Below the pieces are notes generated by a model. The model was not told where the DNA came from. It worked only from the letters and a program-made list of their open reading frames with translations, and ran no database searches. Below, one piece after another: positions 35,723 to 45,766 of a stretch of DNA of 64,000 bases (the first letter of the stretch is position 1; each line of letters starts with the position of its first letter). The stretch covers positions 1 through 64,000 of the forward strand of contig NZ_JACIDV010000005.1 of assembly GCF_014196515.1 (NCBI RefSeq), in the 5' to 3' direction. The position numbers and the translations under genes were made by a program. Source of the stretch: Rhizobium skierniewicense. Lineage in GTDB: Bacteria > Pseudomonadota > Alphaproteobacteria > Rhizobiales > Rhizobiaceae.

Positions 35723-36591
35723 GCAATCCTGGTTGGGTTATCGGCGCTGTCATTTTCTGGCTCGCCGCCTGGGCATTGAACGAATGGCTGGTGCGCCAGC
35801 GTTTTCAGACGCCCGTCGCAAAACGTGCGAGCAGCATCGCCATCCCGCTGATCTTCGGTGCGGCCATCATCGTGCTGTGGGAGGGCATGGTTCACGGCTT
35901 TGCCATCCCATCGATCCTGCTGCCAGCGCCGAGCGCCATCTTTCTGCGCCTCATCAGTTCCGTTCCCATCCTGTGGGCTGATTTCCGACAGACGTTTCTG
36001 AAAGCGGTGCTGACCGGATATGTGCTGGGCTGTGGTCTCGGCTTTGCCGTTGCCATCATCATAGATCGCTCCCCCTTCCTGCAACGCGGGCTGCTGCCGA
36101 TTGGCAATTTCGTCTCTGCCCTGCCAGTGGTCGGGATCGCGCCGATCATGGTCATGTGGTTCGGCTTCGACTGGCTGTCCAAGGTCGCTGTCGTCGTCAT
36201 CATGACGTTCTTTCCCATGCTGGTGAACACGGTGCAGGGGCTCTCGGCTTCCAGCCACATGGAGCGCGATTTGATGCACACCTATGCCGCAAACTGGTGG
36301 CAGACCTTGGTGAAGCTGCGCCTTCCGGCCGCTTGGCCTTTCATCTTCAACGCTTTGAAGATCAACTCTACGCTGGCGCTGATCGGTGCCATCGTCGCCG
36401 AGTTCTTCGGCACGCCCATCGTGGGCATGGGATTTCGTATTTCGGCCGAAATGGGCCGGAGCAATGTGGACATGGTCTGGGCCGAGATTGCCGTGGCGGC
36501 ACTCGCAGGCTCGGGCTTTTACGGTTTGGTGGCGCTCGCAGAACGGGCCGTCACTTTCTGGCATCCGTCCGTCCGCAGTGGACGCACGTAA
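35719..36591 (+). CDS. ABC transporter permease (pyrimidine/NMT1 type), second
   Basis: 290 residues, about six to seven helices. Family motifs: ILLPAPSAIFLRLISS, GIAPIMVMWFGFDWLSKVAV and EAA loop LMHTYAANWWQTLVKLRLPA. It pairs with the upstream permease, giving a heterodimeric channel. Coding overlaps that gene by four bases. Confidence 0.87.
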   Translation: MSNPGWVIGAVIFWLAAWALNEWLVRQRFQTPVAKRASSIAIPLIFGAAIIVLWEGMVHGFAIPSILLPAPSAIFLRLISSVPILWADFRQTFLKAVLTGYVLGCGLGFAVAIIIDRSPFLQRGLLPIGNFVSALPVVGIAPIMVMWFGFDWLSKVAVVVIMTFFPMLVNTVQGLSASSHMERDLMHTYAANWWQTLVKLRLPAAWPFIFNALKINSTLALIGAIVAEFFGTPIVGMGFRISAEMGRSNVDMVWAEIAVAALAGSGFYGLVALAERAVTFWHPSVRSGRT

Positions 36592-36613
36592 ACAACGAAA
36601 AAAGGGAACAGCG

Positions 36614-37606
36614 ATGAGAAACAGATTTGCATCCATGCTTCTGGCCGGGGCAACGCTGATGACGGCGTTCGGCGCGCACGCCGCCGAAAAGGTAACGCTT
36701 CAGCTCAAATGGGTCACGCAGGCCCAGTTTGCCGGGTATTATGTTGCCAAGGACAAGGGTTTCTACGAGGCGGAAGGTCTCGACGTCGATATCAAGCCCG
36801 GCGGCCCTGACATCGCACCCGCCCAAGTTCTGGCAGGCGGCGGTGCGGACGTTGTCGTGGACTGGCTGCCTTCTGCGCTGGCAACCCGTGAAAAGGGCGT
36901 TCCACTGGTCAACATTGCCCAGCCTTTCAAGAAATCCGGCATGATGCTGACCTGCTTGAAGGAAACCGGCATCACCAAGCCGGAAGATTTCAAGGGCAAG
37001 ACGCTCGGCGTCTGGTTCTTCGGCAACGAATATCCCTTCCTGTCATGGATGGCGCATCTGAAAATTCCAACCACGGGCGGTGCCGATGGCGTGACCGTGC
37101 TGAAGCAGGGCTTCAACGTCGATCCGTTGCTGCAAAAGCAAGCCGCCTGCATTTCCACCATGACCTACAATGAATATTTGCAGGTATTGGAAGCGGGCGT
37201 GAAGGCCAGCGACCTCGTCACTTTCAAATACGAGGACGAAGGTGTGGCAACATTGGAAGACGGCCTCTACGTGCTGGAAGACAAATTGAAAGACGCCACG
37301 TTCAAGGAGAACATGGTCAAGTTCGTGCGCGCCTCCATGAAGGGTTGGAAGTGGGCGGAAGAAAACCCCAACGATGCCGCTGACATCATCCTGGAAAACG
37401 ACGCATCCGGCGCGCAGACCGAAGCGCACCAGAAGGGCATGATGACGGAAGTTGCCAAGCTGACCGCCGGCTCCACGGGCGCTCTCGACAAAGCCGATTA
37501 CGACCGCACCGTCAAAACGTTGCTGGGCGGCGGCTCCGACCCCGTCATCACAAAGGAGCCGACCGGCGCATTCACGACTGACATCACCGATGCTGCGTTG
37601 AAGTAG
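36614..37606 (+). CDS. NMT1/THI5-type periplasmic binding protein
   Basis: 330 residues with signal peptide MRNRFASMLLAGATLMTAFG...AHA. The mature protein starts AEKVTLQLKWVTQAQFAGYY, the signature of ThiY/NMT1-like proteins that bind pyrimidine-type ligands, and has KDKGFYEAEGLDVDIKPGG and DVVVDWLPSALATRE. With the RutR-like regulator and dihydropyrimidinase in the operon, uracil, thymine or a dihydropyrimidine is the likely cargo; hydroxymethyl-pyrimidine or riboflavin-like ligands are known for other family members. AAAGGGAA supports the start. Confidence 0.88.
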   Translation: MRNRFASMLLAGATLMTAFGAHAAEKVTLQLKWVTQAQFAGYYVAKDKGFYEAEGLDVDIKPGGPDIAPAQVLAGGGADVVVDWLPSALATREKGVPLVNIAQPFKKSGMMLTCLKETGITKPEDFKGKTLGVWFFGNEYPFLSWMAHLKIPTTGGADGVTVLKQGFNVDPLLQKQAACISTMTYNEYLQVLEAGVKASDLVTFKYEDEGVATLEDGLYVLEDKLKDATFKENMVKFVRASMKGWKWAEENPNDAADIILENDASGAQTEAHQKGMMTEVAKLTAGSTGALDKADYDRTVKTLLGGGSDPVITKEPTGAFTTDITDAALK

Positions 37607-37951
37607 GATATTGCCATTCTCAGGGCGCGGAGCAATTTTTCGCGCCCTGAGCTTCCAATGGGACGTTATCAAGCCACGAGATTTAACATACGAAATGTAG
37701 ACCCAACCGACCTGTAAGACGGATTGAATTACCTCGCGCGACCATTTACACTCCATCACGACAAAGTTGAATATTTGCCTTGCGATAAATTTTGCCTTTT
37801 GTGGACGGGCATGTTTCTTGAAGGACGCAGAAAGCTGCGAGGTGGGCGAAGGTTTTGTCACCCGGATTTTTGCTTTCATTTTCGCATGACCTTCAAAGGC
37901 ACCTGATGTGTTGGCTGGACGTGCGATCCGATATCTGGAACGGACAGGCAC
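37607..37951. other. 345-bp intergenic region with a hairpin
   Basis: A perfect stem CTCAGGGCGCG (37619-37629) / CGCGCCCTGAG (37641-37651) stands 12 bp after the binding-protein stop; the loop, not the tail, contains the T run, so it may be a terminator. The rest (37660-37951) holds no supported gene and should contain the promoter of the RND operon. Confidence 0.6.
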
Positions 37952-39133
37952 ATGCAGCGTAAGACAATCGCATCCGGGCTCGCAATCATCATGGCTTCGG
38001 CACTTATTGCGCCCGGACTTGCTGGTGCCCAGGGTGGAGCTGACCGCAAAAATCTACCCTCCATCGTCGTCAGTGAAGCAACGACGCGCGAACTCGTGGA
38101 CCGTGTTGTGGCGACGGGAACGCTGAGGCCGGTCGATGAGATTTACGTTCAGCCGCTGGTGGATGGCTTGTCGATTGACACCTTGAATGTCGATATCGGC
38201 GATAAGGTCGCGGCAGGCACCTCGCTTGCCGAGCTTTCAAAGGACAGTCTGATCCTGGAAAAAAGTCAGCTTCAGGCCAACAGGGCCAAGGCGGAAGCTT
38301 CCGTTGCGCAAAGCAAGGCTCAGGTCATAGAGGCACAAGCCAATTACGACGACGCCATTCGCCAACGTGACCGGGCAGACCGTCTCGGTAAATCCGGTTC
38401 TGGTTCGGTTTCTCAGGTCGAACAGACCGCTGCCGCTGCAGAGGTAGCACTGGCACGCCTTCAGGCCTCCAGGCAGGCCGTCACGGTTGGTGAAGCCGAC
38501 ATCAAGGTCGTGGATGCGCAGATCGGCGATATCGATCTGAAACTATCGCGCACCAGCGTCAAAACACCCGTCGCCGGTATTATTTCGGCCAAGAATGCCC
38601 GTGTCGGTGCCATCGCCAGCGGCAGCGGCGATCCGCTCTTTACGGTTATCAAGGACAATGCGATCGAACTGGTTGCCGATCTCTCGGAAACCGACATCCA
38701 GAAAGTCGAGCCCGGGCAACGGGCCGTCATCACGGTTGCTGGTGGTCGCAACAAGATAGAAGGCAAGGTACGGCTGGTCTCACCCACGGTTGACGCGACA
38801 ACGCGTCTCGGCTCCGTCCATATTTTGCTGCCAGCTGATAGCCCAGCGCGCGCCGGTATGTATGGTAGCGCCGAAGTGGTGATAGCCTCCGCCAATGCCT
38901 TGGCACTCCCGCTTTCGGCCGTTACCTCAGGCCGCGATGGTTCGACCACCAGGCGCGTCGAAGATGGCGTGGTTAAACAGGTGGCTGTCGAAATCGGCAT
39001 TCAGGACGGTGGTTTCGTGGAAATCAAGAACGGGATTTCTGTGGGAGACGTGGTCGTCGAAAAAGCGGGCGCATTCGTGCGCGATGGTGACAAGATCAAC
39101 CCGGTCCCGGCTGATGCCGCAGCCTCGAACTGA
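37952..39133 (+). CDS. RND efflux periplasmic adaptor (membrane fusion protein)
   Basis: 393 residues. A signal peptide (MQRKTIASGLAIIMASALIA...) is followed by a barrel-sandwich half (TGTLRPVDEIYVQPLVDG), a long alpha-helical hairpin (about 95-185, ANRAKAEASVAQSKAQVIEA), the second lipoyl half (TSVKTPVAGIISAKNARVG) and beta-barrel domain. It connects the RND pump to an outer-membrane channel, which is not encoded here. It is 13 bp upstream of the pump gene. Confidence 0.92.
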   Translation: MQRKTIASGLAIIMASALIAPGLAGAQGGADRKNLPSIVVSEATTRELVDRVVATGTLRPVDEIYVQPLVDGLSIDTLNVDIGDKVAAGTSLAELSKDSLILEKSQLQANRAKAEASVAQSKAQVIEAQANYDDAIRQRDRADRLGKSGSGSVSQVEQTAAAAEVALARLQASRQAVTVGEADIKVVDAQIGDIDLKLSRTSVKTPVAGIISAKNARVGAIASGSGDPLFTVIKDNAIELVADLSETDIQKVEPGQRAVITVAGGRNKIEGKVRLVSPTVDATTRLGSVHILLPADSPARAGMYGSAEVVIASANALALPLSAVTSGRDGSTTRRVEDGVVKQVAVEIGIQDGGFVEIKNGISVGDVVVEKAGAFVRDGDKINPVPADAAASN

Positions 39134-39146
39134 CTGAGAGAACACC

Positions 39147-42100
39147 ATGAATTTTTCCGCATGGTCCATCCGTAATCCGATAGCACCGCTGCTTTGCTTC
39201 GCATTGCTGCTGTTTTTAGGCGTCAAGGCATTTTATGATCTGCCGATCACCCGCTTTCCCAACATCGACGTGCCGGTGGTAGCGATTACCGTCACACAAA
39301 GCGGCGCATCACCGTCCGAACTCGAAGCGCAGGTCACAAAGGAAGTCGAAGACGCGGTCGCGTCCATCAGCGGCATCGATGAGATACAGTCAACCGTCAC
39401 AGACGGCCAGTCCCTTACCACTGTTCTGTTCCGAATCGAAAAGCCAACGGAAGAAGCGGTTCAGGACACCAAGGATGCCATTGATAAAATCCGCAGCGAG
39501 TTGCCTGCGGATATCGAAGAGCCCGTTGTCAGCAAGATCGATGTTGAGGGGCAGGCAATCCAGACCTTTGCCGTCTCCTCGCCCAACATGACGCTGGAGG
39601 AGCTGTCCTGGTTCGTGGACGACACCATCAAGCGGGCGCTTCAGGGCCAGTCGGGTATCGGCAAGATCGACCGCTACGGCGGCGCGGACCGCGAAGTGCG
39701 TGTGTCTCTCAATCCAGCCAAACTCGATGCCTACGGTATCACCGCATCGGACGTGAACACACAGCTGCGCGGCACCAACATCGATCTCGGCTCCGGTCGC
39801 GGACAGGTGGCAGGCAACGAACAGACGATCCGTACCTTGGGCGATACTCGTGATGTGGCGCAGCTGTCCAACACCACGATTTCGCTGTCCAATGGTCGCT
39901 TCGTCAAGCTGTCGGAACTCGGAACCGTCACCGACACCTATGAAGAGCCGAAATCCTTCTCGCGCTTCAACGGCAACCCGGGCGTAACCTTTGCCGTCTT
40001 CCGTTCCAAAGGCGCAAGCGAGGTATCCGTTGCCGAAACGGTCGCGCAAAATCTCGATAAGGTGCGCGCAGACCATCCCAATGTCTCCATCGAAATGGTC
40101 GATGACTCCGTCTATTTTACCTATGGCAACTATGAGGCCGCCCTTCACACGCTCGTTGAAGGCTCTATTCTTGCCGTTGTCGTGGTCCTGCTTTTCCTGC
40201 GAAACTGGCGTGCGACACTGATTGCCGCTGTGGCGTTGCCACTGTCAGCTATCCCGACCTTCTGGGTCATGGACGTCCTAGGCTTCTCACTCAACCTCGT
40301 CAGCTTCCTCGCCTTGACGTTGGCAACGGGTATCCTCGTGGACGATGCCATCGTGGAGGTGGAAAACATCTCCCGCCACATAAAGATGGGCAAATCGCCC
40401 TATCGTGCCTCGCTGGAGGCCGCCGATGAAATCGGCCTAGCGGTCATCGCCACCAGCTTCACCATCATTGCGGTCTTTGTACCGGTGTCTTTCATGCCGG
40501 GCATACCGGGTCAGTATTTCATTCAATTCGGCCTCACGGTTGCGTTCTCGGTGTTTTTCTCACTGATGGTCGCGCGCCTCATCACACCGCTGATGGCCGC
40601 GTACCTCATGCGTTCCGATGATGCTGTCGATGACCACCACGACAATGACGGCTGGCTGATGAAATCCTATACGCGGATGGTCACGGCGACCACCAGCAAA
40701 TGGTGGGCGCGTTATCTGACATTGCTGGGTGCCATCGGCTTCCTCGTCGGGTCCATCGTGCTTCTCAGCGGCGTTCCAGGCAGCTTCCTGCCGCCGGATG
40801 ACGCATCGCGCGTCGTGCTGTCCGTAGAACTTCCACCAAACGCGAAACTTGAAGAAACCGACGCGACGACATCGAAAATCTTTCAGGCCGTGAAAGATAT
40901 CGACGGCGTCCAGAGCGTTTTCATTCTTGGCGGCGCATCGCCCAAGGGCGACCTTGAGTTACGACGTGCGACAGTGCGCGTCATTCTCCAGAACATCGAT
41001 CATTCGCTTCTGAAAACACTCGTCAATAGCGGGCTGGGCTCGATACCGCTCATCGGCCCCTACCTTCCCAAGGTCGAAGACAGGGGCAGAACACGACCGC
41101 AATGGGATGTGGAGCGCGATATTTTCGCCAGGGTGAACACCATACCGGACGTTCGCATCATCAAGCTGAACGATCGTGGCGAACGGGAACTGAGTTTCAA
41201 CTTCCTGTCGTCGAGTGAAGAGGATTTGCAAAAAGCGGTGAGCACTCTGGAGACGCGTCTTCGCGCCTCGCCGATCCTTGTCAATATCAGCTCGGAAGGC
41301 GCACTTCCACGCCCGGAACTGCAAATTCGTCCGCGCAAGGACGAGATCGCACGCCTCGGCATCACCCCGCAGCAGATATCGCAGACGGTACGCGTGGCGA
41401 CCATCGGCGATATCGATGCGCAACTCACCAAGATTTCGCTGGATGATCGGCAAATCCCGATCCGCGTTCAGGCATCGCTCGACGTTCGTCGTGATCTAGC
41501 CTCCATCCGAGCCCTGAAGATCAAGACGGCAACCGGCGCCACGGTGCCACTCTCCAGCGTTGCCGACATTGACTACTCCGAGGGTCCGAGTTCGATCAAG
41601 CGCAACGATCGCAACCGCGTGGTCTCCATCGGCTCTGATGTCCCGTTTGGCACGGCGCTGGACACCTCCTCGGCCGAGTTCAAGCGCATCGTTGCCGAGA
41701 CCAAGCTGCCTGCCACGGTGCGTCTTGCCGAAAGTGGTGACGCAAAGGTACAGGGGGAAATGCAGCAGGGCTTCACCAATGCCATGCTGCTTGGCCTCCT
41801 GTTGGTGCTGGTTGTTCTCATTCTGTTGTTCAAGGATGTCATCCAGCCCTTCACCATCCTGTTCTCGCTACCGTTGGCGATCGGCGGTGTAGCGGTGGCT
41901 CTCATCATCACAAACAACGCGCTGTCGATGCCGGTCCTGATTGGCATCCTGATGCTGATGGGTATCGTCACCAAAAACGCCATTCTTCTGGTGGATTTCG
42001 CCATTGAAATGCGTCGTCATGGCATGGAGCGGGTTCACGCCATGGTTGAGGCCGGGCGCAAGCGCGCCCGCCCCATCATCATGACCTCCATCGCCATGTC

Positions 42101-42473
42101 GGCAGGCATGCTGCCGTCTGCGCTGGGCGTGGGCGAAGGTGGATCCTTCCGTTCGCCGATGGCCATTGCCGTCATTGGCGGCATCATCGTGTCGACGGTT
42201 CTATCTCTGGTTGTCGTTCCGGCCTTCTTCCTCATCATGGACGACCTGTCGCTACTCCTCGGTCGCCTCTTCGGCCGCTTCATCGGCAAGAAGGAAGAGG
42301 AACATCCGGTCCTGTCCAGCGAGGAACTATCGGAAGCGGCCCGTACCAATCAAGACGCGTTGTTTGGCCTTGAAGAGCGTCTGGCAAACATCGAGCGAAA
42401 AAACGGTGCAGGCCAAAACAACAACGATAATGCCAGCAATGTTCTGCGTCTGCCGCCGCTGGCCGCAGAATAA
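39147..42473 (+). CDS. RND-family multidrug efflux pump (AcrB/MdtF type)
   Basis: 1108 residues, twelve helices in two repeats with two large periplasmic loops. Visible hallmarks: SIRNPIAPLLCFALLLFLGV at TM1, PNIDVPVVAITVTQSGASP, a proton-relay region in TM4 (LALTLATGILVDDAIVEVEN), EAADEIGLAVIATSFTI, and a C-terminal GMLPSALGVGEGGSFRSPMA. An extended cytoplasmic tail (about 1050-1108) is rich in Glu/Asn. It exports drugs or other amphipathic compounds, driven by protons. The cargo cannot be told from sequence. Confidence 0.93.
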   Translation: MNFSAWSIRNPIAPLLCFALLLFLGVKAFYDLPITRFPNIDVPVVAITVTQSGASPSELEAQVTKEVEDAVASISGIDEIQSTVTDGQSLTTVLFRIEKPTEEAVQDTKDAIDKIRSELPADIEEPVVSKIDVEGQAIQTFAVSSPNMTLEELSWFVDDTIKRALQGQSGIGKIDRYGGADREVRVSLNPAKLDAYGITASDVNTQLRGTNIDLGSGRGQVAGNEQTIRTLGDTRDVAQLSNTTISLSNGRFVKLSELGTVTDTYEEPKSFSRFNGNPGVTFAVFRSKGASEVSVAETVAQNLDKVRADHPNVSIEMVDDSVYFTYGNYEAALHTLVEGSILAVVVVLLFLRNWRATLIAAVALPLSAIPTFWVMDVLGFSLNLVSFLALTLATGILVDDAIVEVENISRHIKMGKSPYRASLEAADEIGLAVIATSFTIIAVFVPVSFMPGIPGQYFIQFGLTVAFSVFFSLMVARLITPLMAAYLMRSDDAVDDHHDNDGWLMKSYTRMVTATTSKWWARYLTLLGAIGFLVGSIVLLSGVPGSFLPPDDASRVVLSVELPPNAKLEETDATTSKIFQAVKDIDGVQSVFILGGASPKGDLELRRATVRVILQNIDHSLLKTLVNSGLGSIPLIGPYLPKVEDRGRTRPQWDVERDIFARVNTIPDVRIIKLNDRGERELSFNFLSSSEEDLQKAVSTLETRLRASPILVNISSEGALPRPELQIRPRKDEIARLGITPQQISQTVRVATIGDIDAQLTKISLDDRQIPIRVQASLDVRRDLASIRALKIKTATGATVPLSSVADIDYSEGPSSIKRNDRNRVVSIGSDVPFGTALDTSSAEFKRIVAETKLPATVRLAESGDAKVQGEMQQGFTNAMLLGLLLVLVVLILLFKDVIQPFTILFSLPLAIGGVAVALIITNNALSMPVLIGILMLMGIVTKNAILLVDFAIEMRRHGMERVHAMVEAGRKRARPIIMTSIAMSAGMLPSALGVGEGGSFRSPMAIAVIGGIIVSTVLSLVVVPAFFLIMDDLSLLLGRLFGRFIGKKEEEHPVLSSEELSEAARTNQDALFGLEERLANIERKNGAGQNNNDNASNVLRLPPLAAE

Positions 42474-42494
42474 CATTATCAGCGACAGCCAAGG

Positions 42495-42587
42495 AAACAC
42501 CGGAACGGTCCGGCGTTTCTGTTCAGTCTGCGGATGAGAGAAGCAAACGGGTTGATCGAAATCGAGGTCGTTGAAACGGCCTCGATT
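42495..42587. terminator. Convergent terminator hairpins between the RND pump and ureG
   Basis: Two stems lie between the convergent genes: AAACACCGGA (42495-42504) / TCCGGCGTTT (42509-42518), and AATCGAGG (42560-42567) / CCTCGATT (42580-42587). The first serves the rightward pump gene, the second the leftward urease accessory genes. Confidence 0.6.
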
Positions 42588-42609
42588 CCGCTTCAATTAT
42601 TTTCCGGCC

Positions 42610-43221
42610 TCACAACCCGCCATGTTGCCGGAGGAAGTCGACGATGGTTCCGACGCCCTCGCCGCGTTTCATATCCGTGAAAACAAATGGCATGTCCTTG
42701 CGCATACGTTTTGCGTCCGTATCCATCACACCAAGGTCGGCACCGACATAGGGCGCAAGATCCTTTTTGTTGATGACCAGCATATCGGAGCGCGTGATGC
42801 CGGGGCCACCCTTGCGCGGGATTTCCTCACCCTGACAGACTGAGATGACGTAGAGCGTGATATCGGCAAGATCAGGCGAAAACGTCGCAGCCAGGTTGTC
42901 ACCGCCGGATTCAATGAAGACGATGTCGAGATCTGGAAAACGTTCGTTGAGGCCCGCAATTGCCTGAAGATTGATGGTCGCGTCTTCGCGAATGGCCGTG
43001 TGCGGGCAACCTCCGGTTTCCACACCAACGATGCGCTCGGAAGGCAGCGCCTGCATGCGCACCAGCGCTTCTGCATCTTCTTTCGTATAGATATCGTTGG
43101 TCACGACAGCGACCGAGTAATCGGCGCTCATGGCCTTGCAGAGTTTGTCCGTCAGAGCTGTTTTGCCTGAGCCGACAGGCCCACCGATACCGACCCGAAG
43201 CGGGCCATTTCCCGATTTCAT
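42610..43221 (-). CDS. ureG: Urease accessory GTPase UreG
   Basis: 203 residues. P-loop [18 protein letters not shown] near the start, nickel-binding [13 protein letters not shown] (Cys-Pro-His), [15 protein letters not shown] and the guanine motif [10 protein letters not shown]. It couples GTP hydrolysis to nickel delivery with UreD/UreF. ATG 43221 gives the family length; the open frame extends farther 5' but overlaps intergenic sequence. Last gene of the leftward urease group. Confidence 0.96.
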   Translation of the reverse strand: MKSGNGPLRVGIGGPVGSGKTALTDKLCKAMSADYSVAVVTNDIYTKEDAEALVRMQALPSERIVGVETGGCPHTAIREDATINLQAIAGLNERFPDLDIVFIESGGDNLAATFSPDLADITLYVISVCQGEEIPRKGGPGITRSDMLVINKKDLAPYVGADLGVMDTDAKRMRKDMPFVFTDMKRGEGVGTIVDFLRQHGGL

Positions 43222-43285
43222 TCGATTTTCCTTCCGAATACTGTTGGTTCTGACAAAGATGGTTTCGCAAAGCCCATCCAACGGA

Positions 43286-43951
43286 CTAAGAACGGAAAAG
43301 CCGTGTTTCCTGTATTTCATGCCGCATGGATGCGGTATCGGCCATAATTGTCGCGGACCCAAGATCATCCAGCGTTGACGTGGCTCCACGCTTGGCAACG
43401 CATGCGATGTCGGCTTCCAGTTGCGCAAGGGTCGCAACACCGTCTTTTTGTCCCGCAATCCCGAGACGAATGCCCGCAGAGACAAGCTGGGAAACGCCGG
43501 AATGTAAATATGCTGCCAGCGCATCTTCGAGCGCAATGTCATGGGCCGCCGCTATAGCACCCACCGCCACGGGGTAAGGCGTCGCCTTGGCAAGGCGTTT
43601 GAAAACGGCGTGCGGCCACGCGCCTGCGGCGTCGATGAATGCATCCCCCAGTTGGACCGTTTCACGATACCGCTCCGCACAACCGGCCAAAGCCTGCCCC
43701 AATTCGACCAATTCGGCAAGCGCCTCCCGGTCTTCGTGAGATCGCCATCCATGCGCCAGCAATACGGCGTCATTCCATAGAGTCCCACGGTGCAGAATAG
43801 GGCGTATCCAATGACGAAGATCGGTCGCATTTGAAAGGTGCCGGTCGTTCACGGCACTTTCCAAACCGCCGGAGTAGGAAAACGCCCCAACGGGAAAGGC
43901 CGGAGACATCCAGGCCAGCAGCCTCAGCAACGCATCCACCGTATGGGGCAT
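43286..43951 (-). CDS. ureF: Urease accessory protein UreF
   Basis: 221 residues, all-helical. N-terminal [24 protein letters not shown] is the family hallmark, with GASTL-like residues and [17 protein letters not shown] later. It acts with UreD and UreG as the nickel-insertion complex. It starts 3 bp after ureE and precedes ureG by 64 bp. Confidence 0.95.
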   Translation of the reverse strand: MPHTVDALLRLLAWMSPAFPVGAFSYSGGLESAVNDRHLSNATDLRHWIRPILHRGTLWNDAVLLAHGWRSHEDREALAELVELGQALAGCAERYRETVQLGDAFIDAAGAWPHAVFKRLAKATPYPVAVGAIAAAHDIALEDALAAYLHSGVSQLVSAGIRLGIAGQKDGVATLAQLEADIACVAKRGATSTLDDLGSATIMADTASMRHEIQETRLFRS

Positions 43952-43954
43952 GGA

Positions 43955-44434
43955 TCAATCATGGCTGTGGTGGTGATGGTCAGGCCCATGCGAATGGCCA
44001 CCATGGGCGTGATAGGCACCGCGCGCGGGCTGAAACGGTTCTTCCACCTCACACACCCTCGCACCCAGGCCCTCGAGCATGGACCGGATGACGTGGTCGC
44101 GGAGGATCAGGATGCGCTTATCCTCGATCTGGGCAGCAAGATGGCGGTTGCCAAGATGCCAGGCGAGCTCGATGAGATGGAGCGTGCTTTTGGCCGTCAC
44201 TTCAAACAGCTTTTCGTTGGCTGCTCGAACTTCGACGAGGTCGCCATTCTCGATGACCAGCAGATCGCCATGCGCAAACAGCACAGGCTCCTTGAGATCG
44301 AGCATCACCATCTCATCATTCTGGAGATGCAGCAACTTGCGACGCAGGTGCCTCTGGTCATGGGCGAGCGTGACGTAACCGGAGGGTTCGTCACCTGGTG
44401 TGCCAGCGGGAAGATAAGATTGTACGCGCAGCAT
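43955..44434 (-). CDS. ureE: Urease nickel metallochaperone UreE
   Basis: 159 residues. The N-terminal peptide-binding domain and the metal-binding domain ([20 protein letters not shown] with the central His) are clear. The tail, [20 protein letters not shown], has nine His in its last 18 residues and probably stores several Ni ions. Begins with ATG 44434; lies 120 bp after the GGDEF gene. Confidence 0.95.
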   Translation of the reverse strand: MLRVQSYLPAGTPGDEPSGYVTLAHDQRHLRRKLLHLQNDEMVMLDLKEPVLFAHGDLLVIENGDLVEVRAANEKLFEVTAKSTLHLIELAWHLGNRHLAAQIEDKRILILRDHVIRSMLEGLGARVCEVEEPFQPARGAYHAHGGHSHGPDHHHHSHD

Positions 44435-44554
44435 GAGATCATCCAGAATTGGTTTTCATCGACACCGAAACCTGAAGGATGCTGCTGGCGAATGCAAGCC
44501 GCTTATGGTGAAAGCAGCGCGATCCGCGACATAAAAACGTCCACAATCAACAAA

Positions 44555-45388
44555 TTAGGACGCGACCGCCAAAGTCGCTTTCAGGTCTCCCACGGCTTGT
44601 GCGATGGGCAGGTCGCTTTCGTGGCGCACACAATTGCGACCGGAGGCCTTAGCCAGATACAGCGCCTTGTCGGCGGCCGAAAACGTATCGTATTTGGAAC
44701 GTACAGAATCGATATCGGCAACACCGACAGAGACTGTCGTCTGCACCTGATGCGAGTTAAAGTTGATCGTCAGGCAAGACACGCGAATCCGTGCCAGCTC
44801 TATCAAAGCAAGCCGATCCTTGATCTGACCACCGCGAACGATAACCGCAAACTCCTCGCCGCCGAGTCTCGCCACGCAGTGAAACTCACCAAATACATCG
44901 GCGATGGCTGCAGCAGCTTTCTTGATGACGACATCTCCGGCAGCATGGCCGTAGTTATCGTTGATCCCCTTGAACCGGTCCAGATCGAAAATCGCGAGCG
45001 AAGCATCGTTGAGGACTTCCTCGAAACACTGATTGAACGCACGACGGTTGGCAAGGCCGGAGAGCGTATCGGTTTTGCTCAGCCGCTCGAACTCCGCATG
45101 GGAATCGTGCAGCTTACGAACCGCTTTGGATAGGACAGCACACAAGATCAGTGTGACGATGCCGCCGACGATCCATGCCATGACCACGCTGTAAGCCAGC
45201 GCGCTGTAAAGCGGCAGCGGCAAGACATCGAAAAATGCGCCCACAGCGATAACCGCGGTACTGACGATAACGGACAGAATAATGGAAATAAAAACCATCT
45301 TGGCTGCAAAGTTGCGGAGATTCTGGCCTTGGCCGGTCTCGCTCAAACTCATTTCTAACGAAATCATTTTTTTAAAATGTTCAATCAT
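44555..45388 (-). CDS. Membrane diguanylate cyclase (GGEEF) inside the urease cluster
   Basis: 277 residues. Two membrane helices (about 30-52 and 61-85) precede a GGDEF domain: SKTDTLSGLANRRAFNQCFE, FDLDRFKGINDNYGHAAGD and the active site GGEEF (176-180), with no RxxD inhibitory site before it. It should make c-di-GMP at the inner membrane. ATG 45388 is placed after GGGGAGGTG; a GTG three bases upstream is also open. It lies between ureC and ureE on the same strand, an unusual place for a cyclase. Confidence 0.9.
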   Translation of the reverse strand: MIEHFKKMISLEMSLSETGQGQNLRNFAAKMVFISIILSVIVSTAVIAVGAFFDVLPLPLYSALAYSVVMAWIVGGIVTLILCAVLSKAVRKLHDSHAEFERLSKTDTLSGLANRRAFNQCFEEVLNDASLAIFDLDRFKGINDNYGHAAGDVVIKKAAAAIADVFGEFHCVARLGGEEFAVIVRGGQIKDRLALIELARIRVSCLTINFNSHQVQTTVSVGVADIDSVRSKYDTFSAADKALYLAKASGRNCVRHESDLPIAQAVGDLKATLAVAS

Positions 45389-45766
45389 CACACCTCCCCT
45401 TGCATGACCTATCGATAACCTTCAGAGATTGGTTGAAAGTAAAGTGGTTGTATAAATTTTTATCTACCATCGGTATATTTTAAAATTACTTTTGACAGTA
45501 AATATACGCTTAATTCTGCGCGTGACTGAAATGCTGTTCCAGGCTAAGTGCCTTTGAATGGAGGGCAAAGGGGCCGACGTCTATGGCCCGATCAAGCAGA
45601 TGCCGCTTTTATTTAAACCGGAATTTACCGATTTCCAAAAGAGTGAAAAACAGGTGCAACCTATGACAATCATTAACGATTTCATGGTGCAGTCTGGATC
45701 TTCGATGTGAGCATATGCGACGAAAGCTCGACCGGCTGCGGGCTTCAGTGCAACCGAAGGCGCTTC
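45389..45766. other. 378-bp gap between the GGEEF gene and ureC
   Basis: AT-rich around 45430-45530, as expected for the promoter of the leftward GGEEF gene. The only open frame, a 50-codon one at 45558-45710 on the plus strand, has a poor ribosome-binding site and no recognisable product. This gap splits the urease genes into two transcription units or needs readthrough. Confidence 0.5.

Noticed and set aside
43838-45133. 431-residue plus-strand frame opposite ureE and the GGEEF gene
   Set aside because: UreE and GGDEF motifs on the minus strand are unambiguous; the plus frame has no recognisable domain.
45558-45710. 50-codon plus-strand frame between ureC and the GGEEF gene
   Set aside because: Only a weak ribosome-binding site, no recognisable product and no supporting neighbour; too short to support as a gene.
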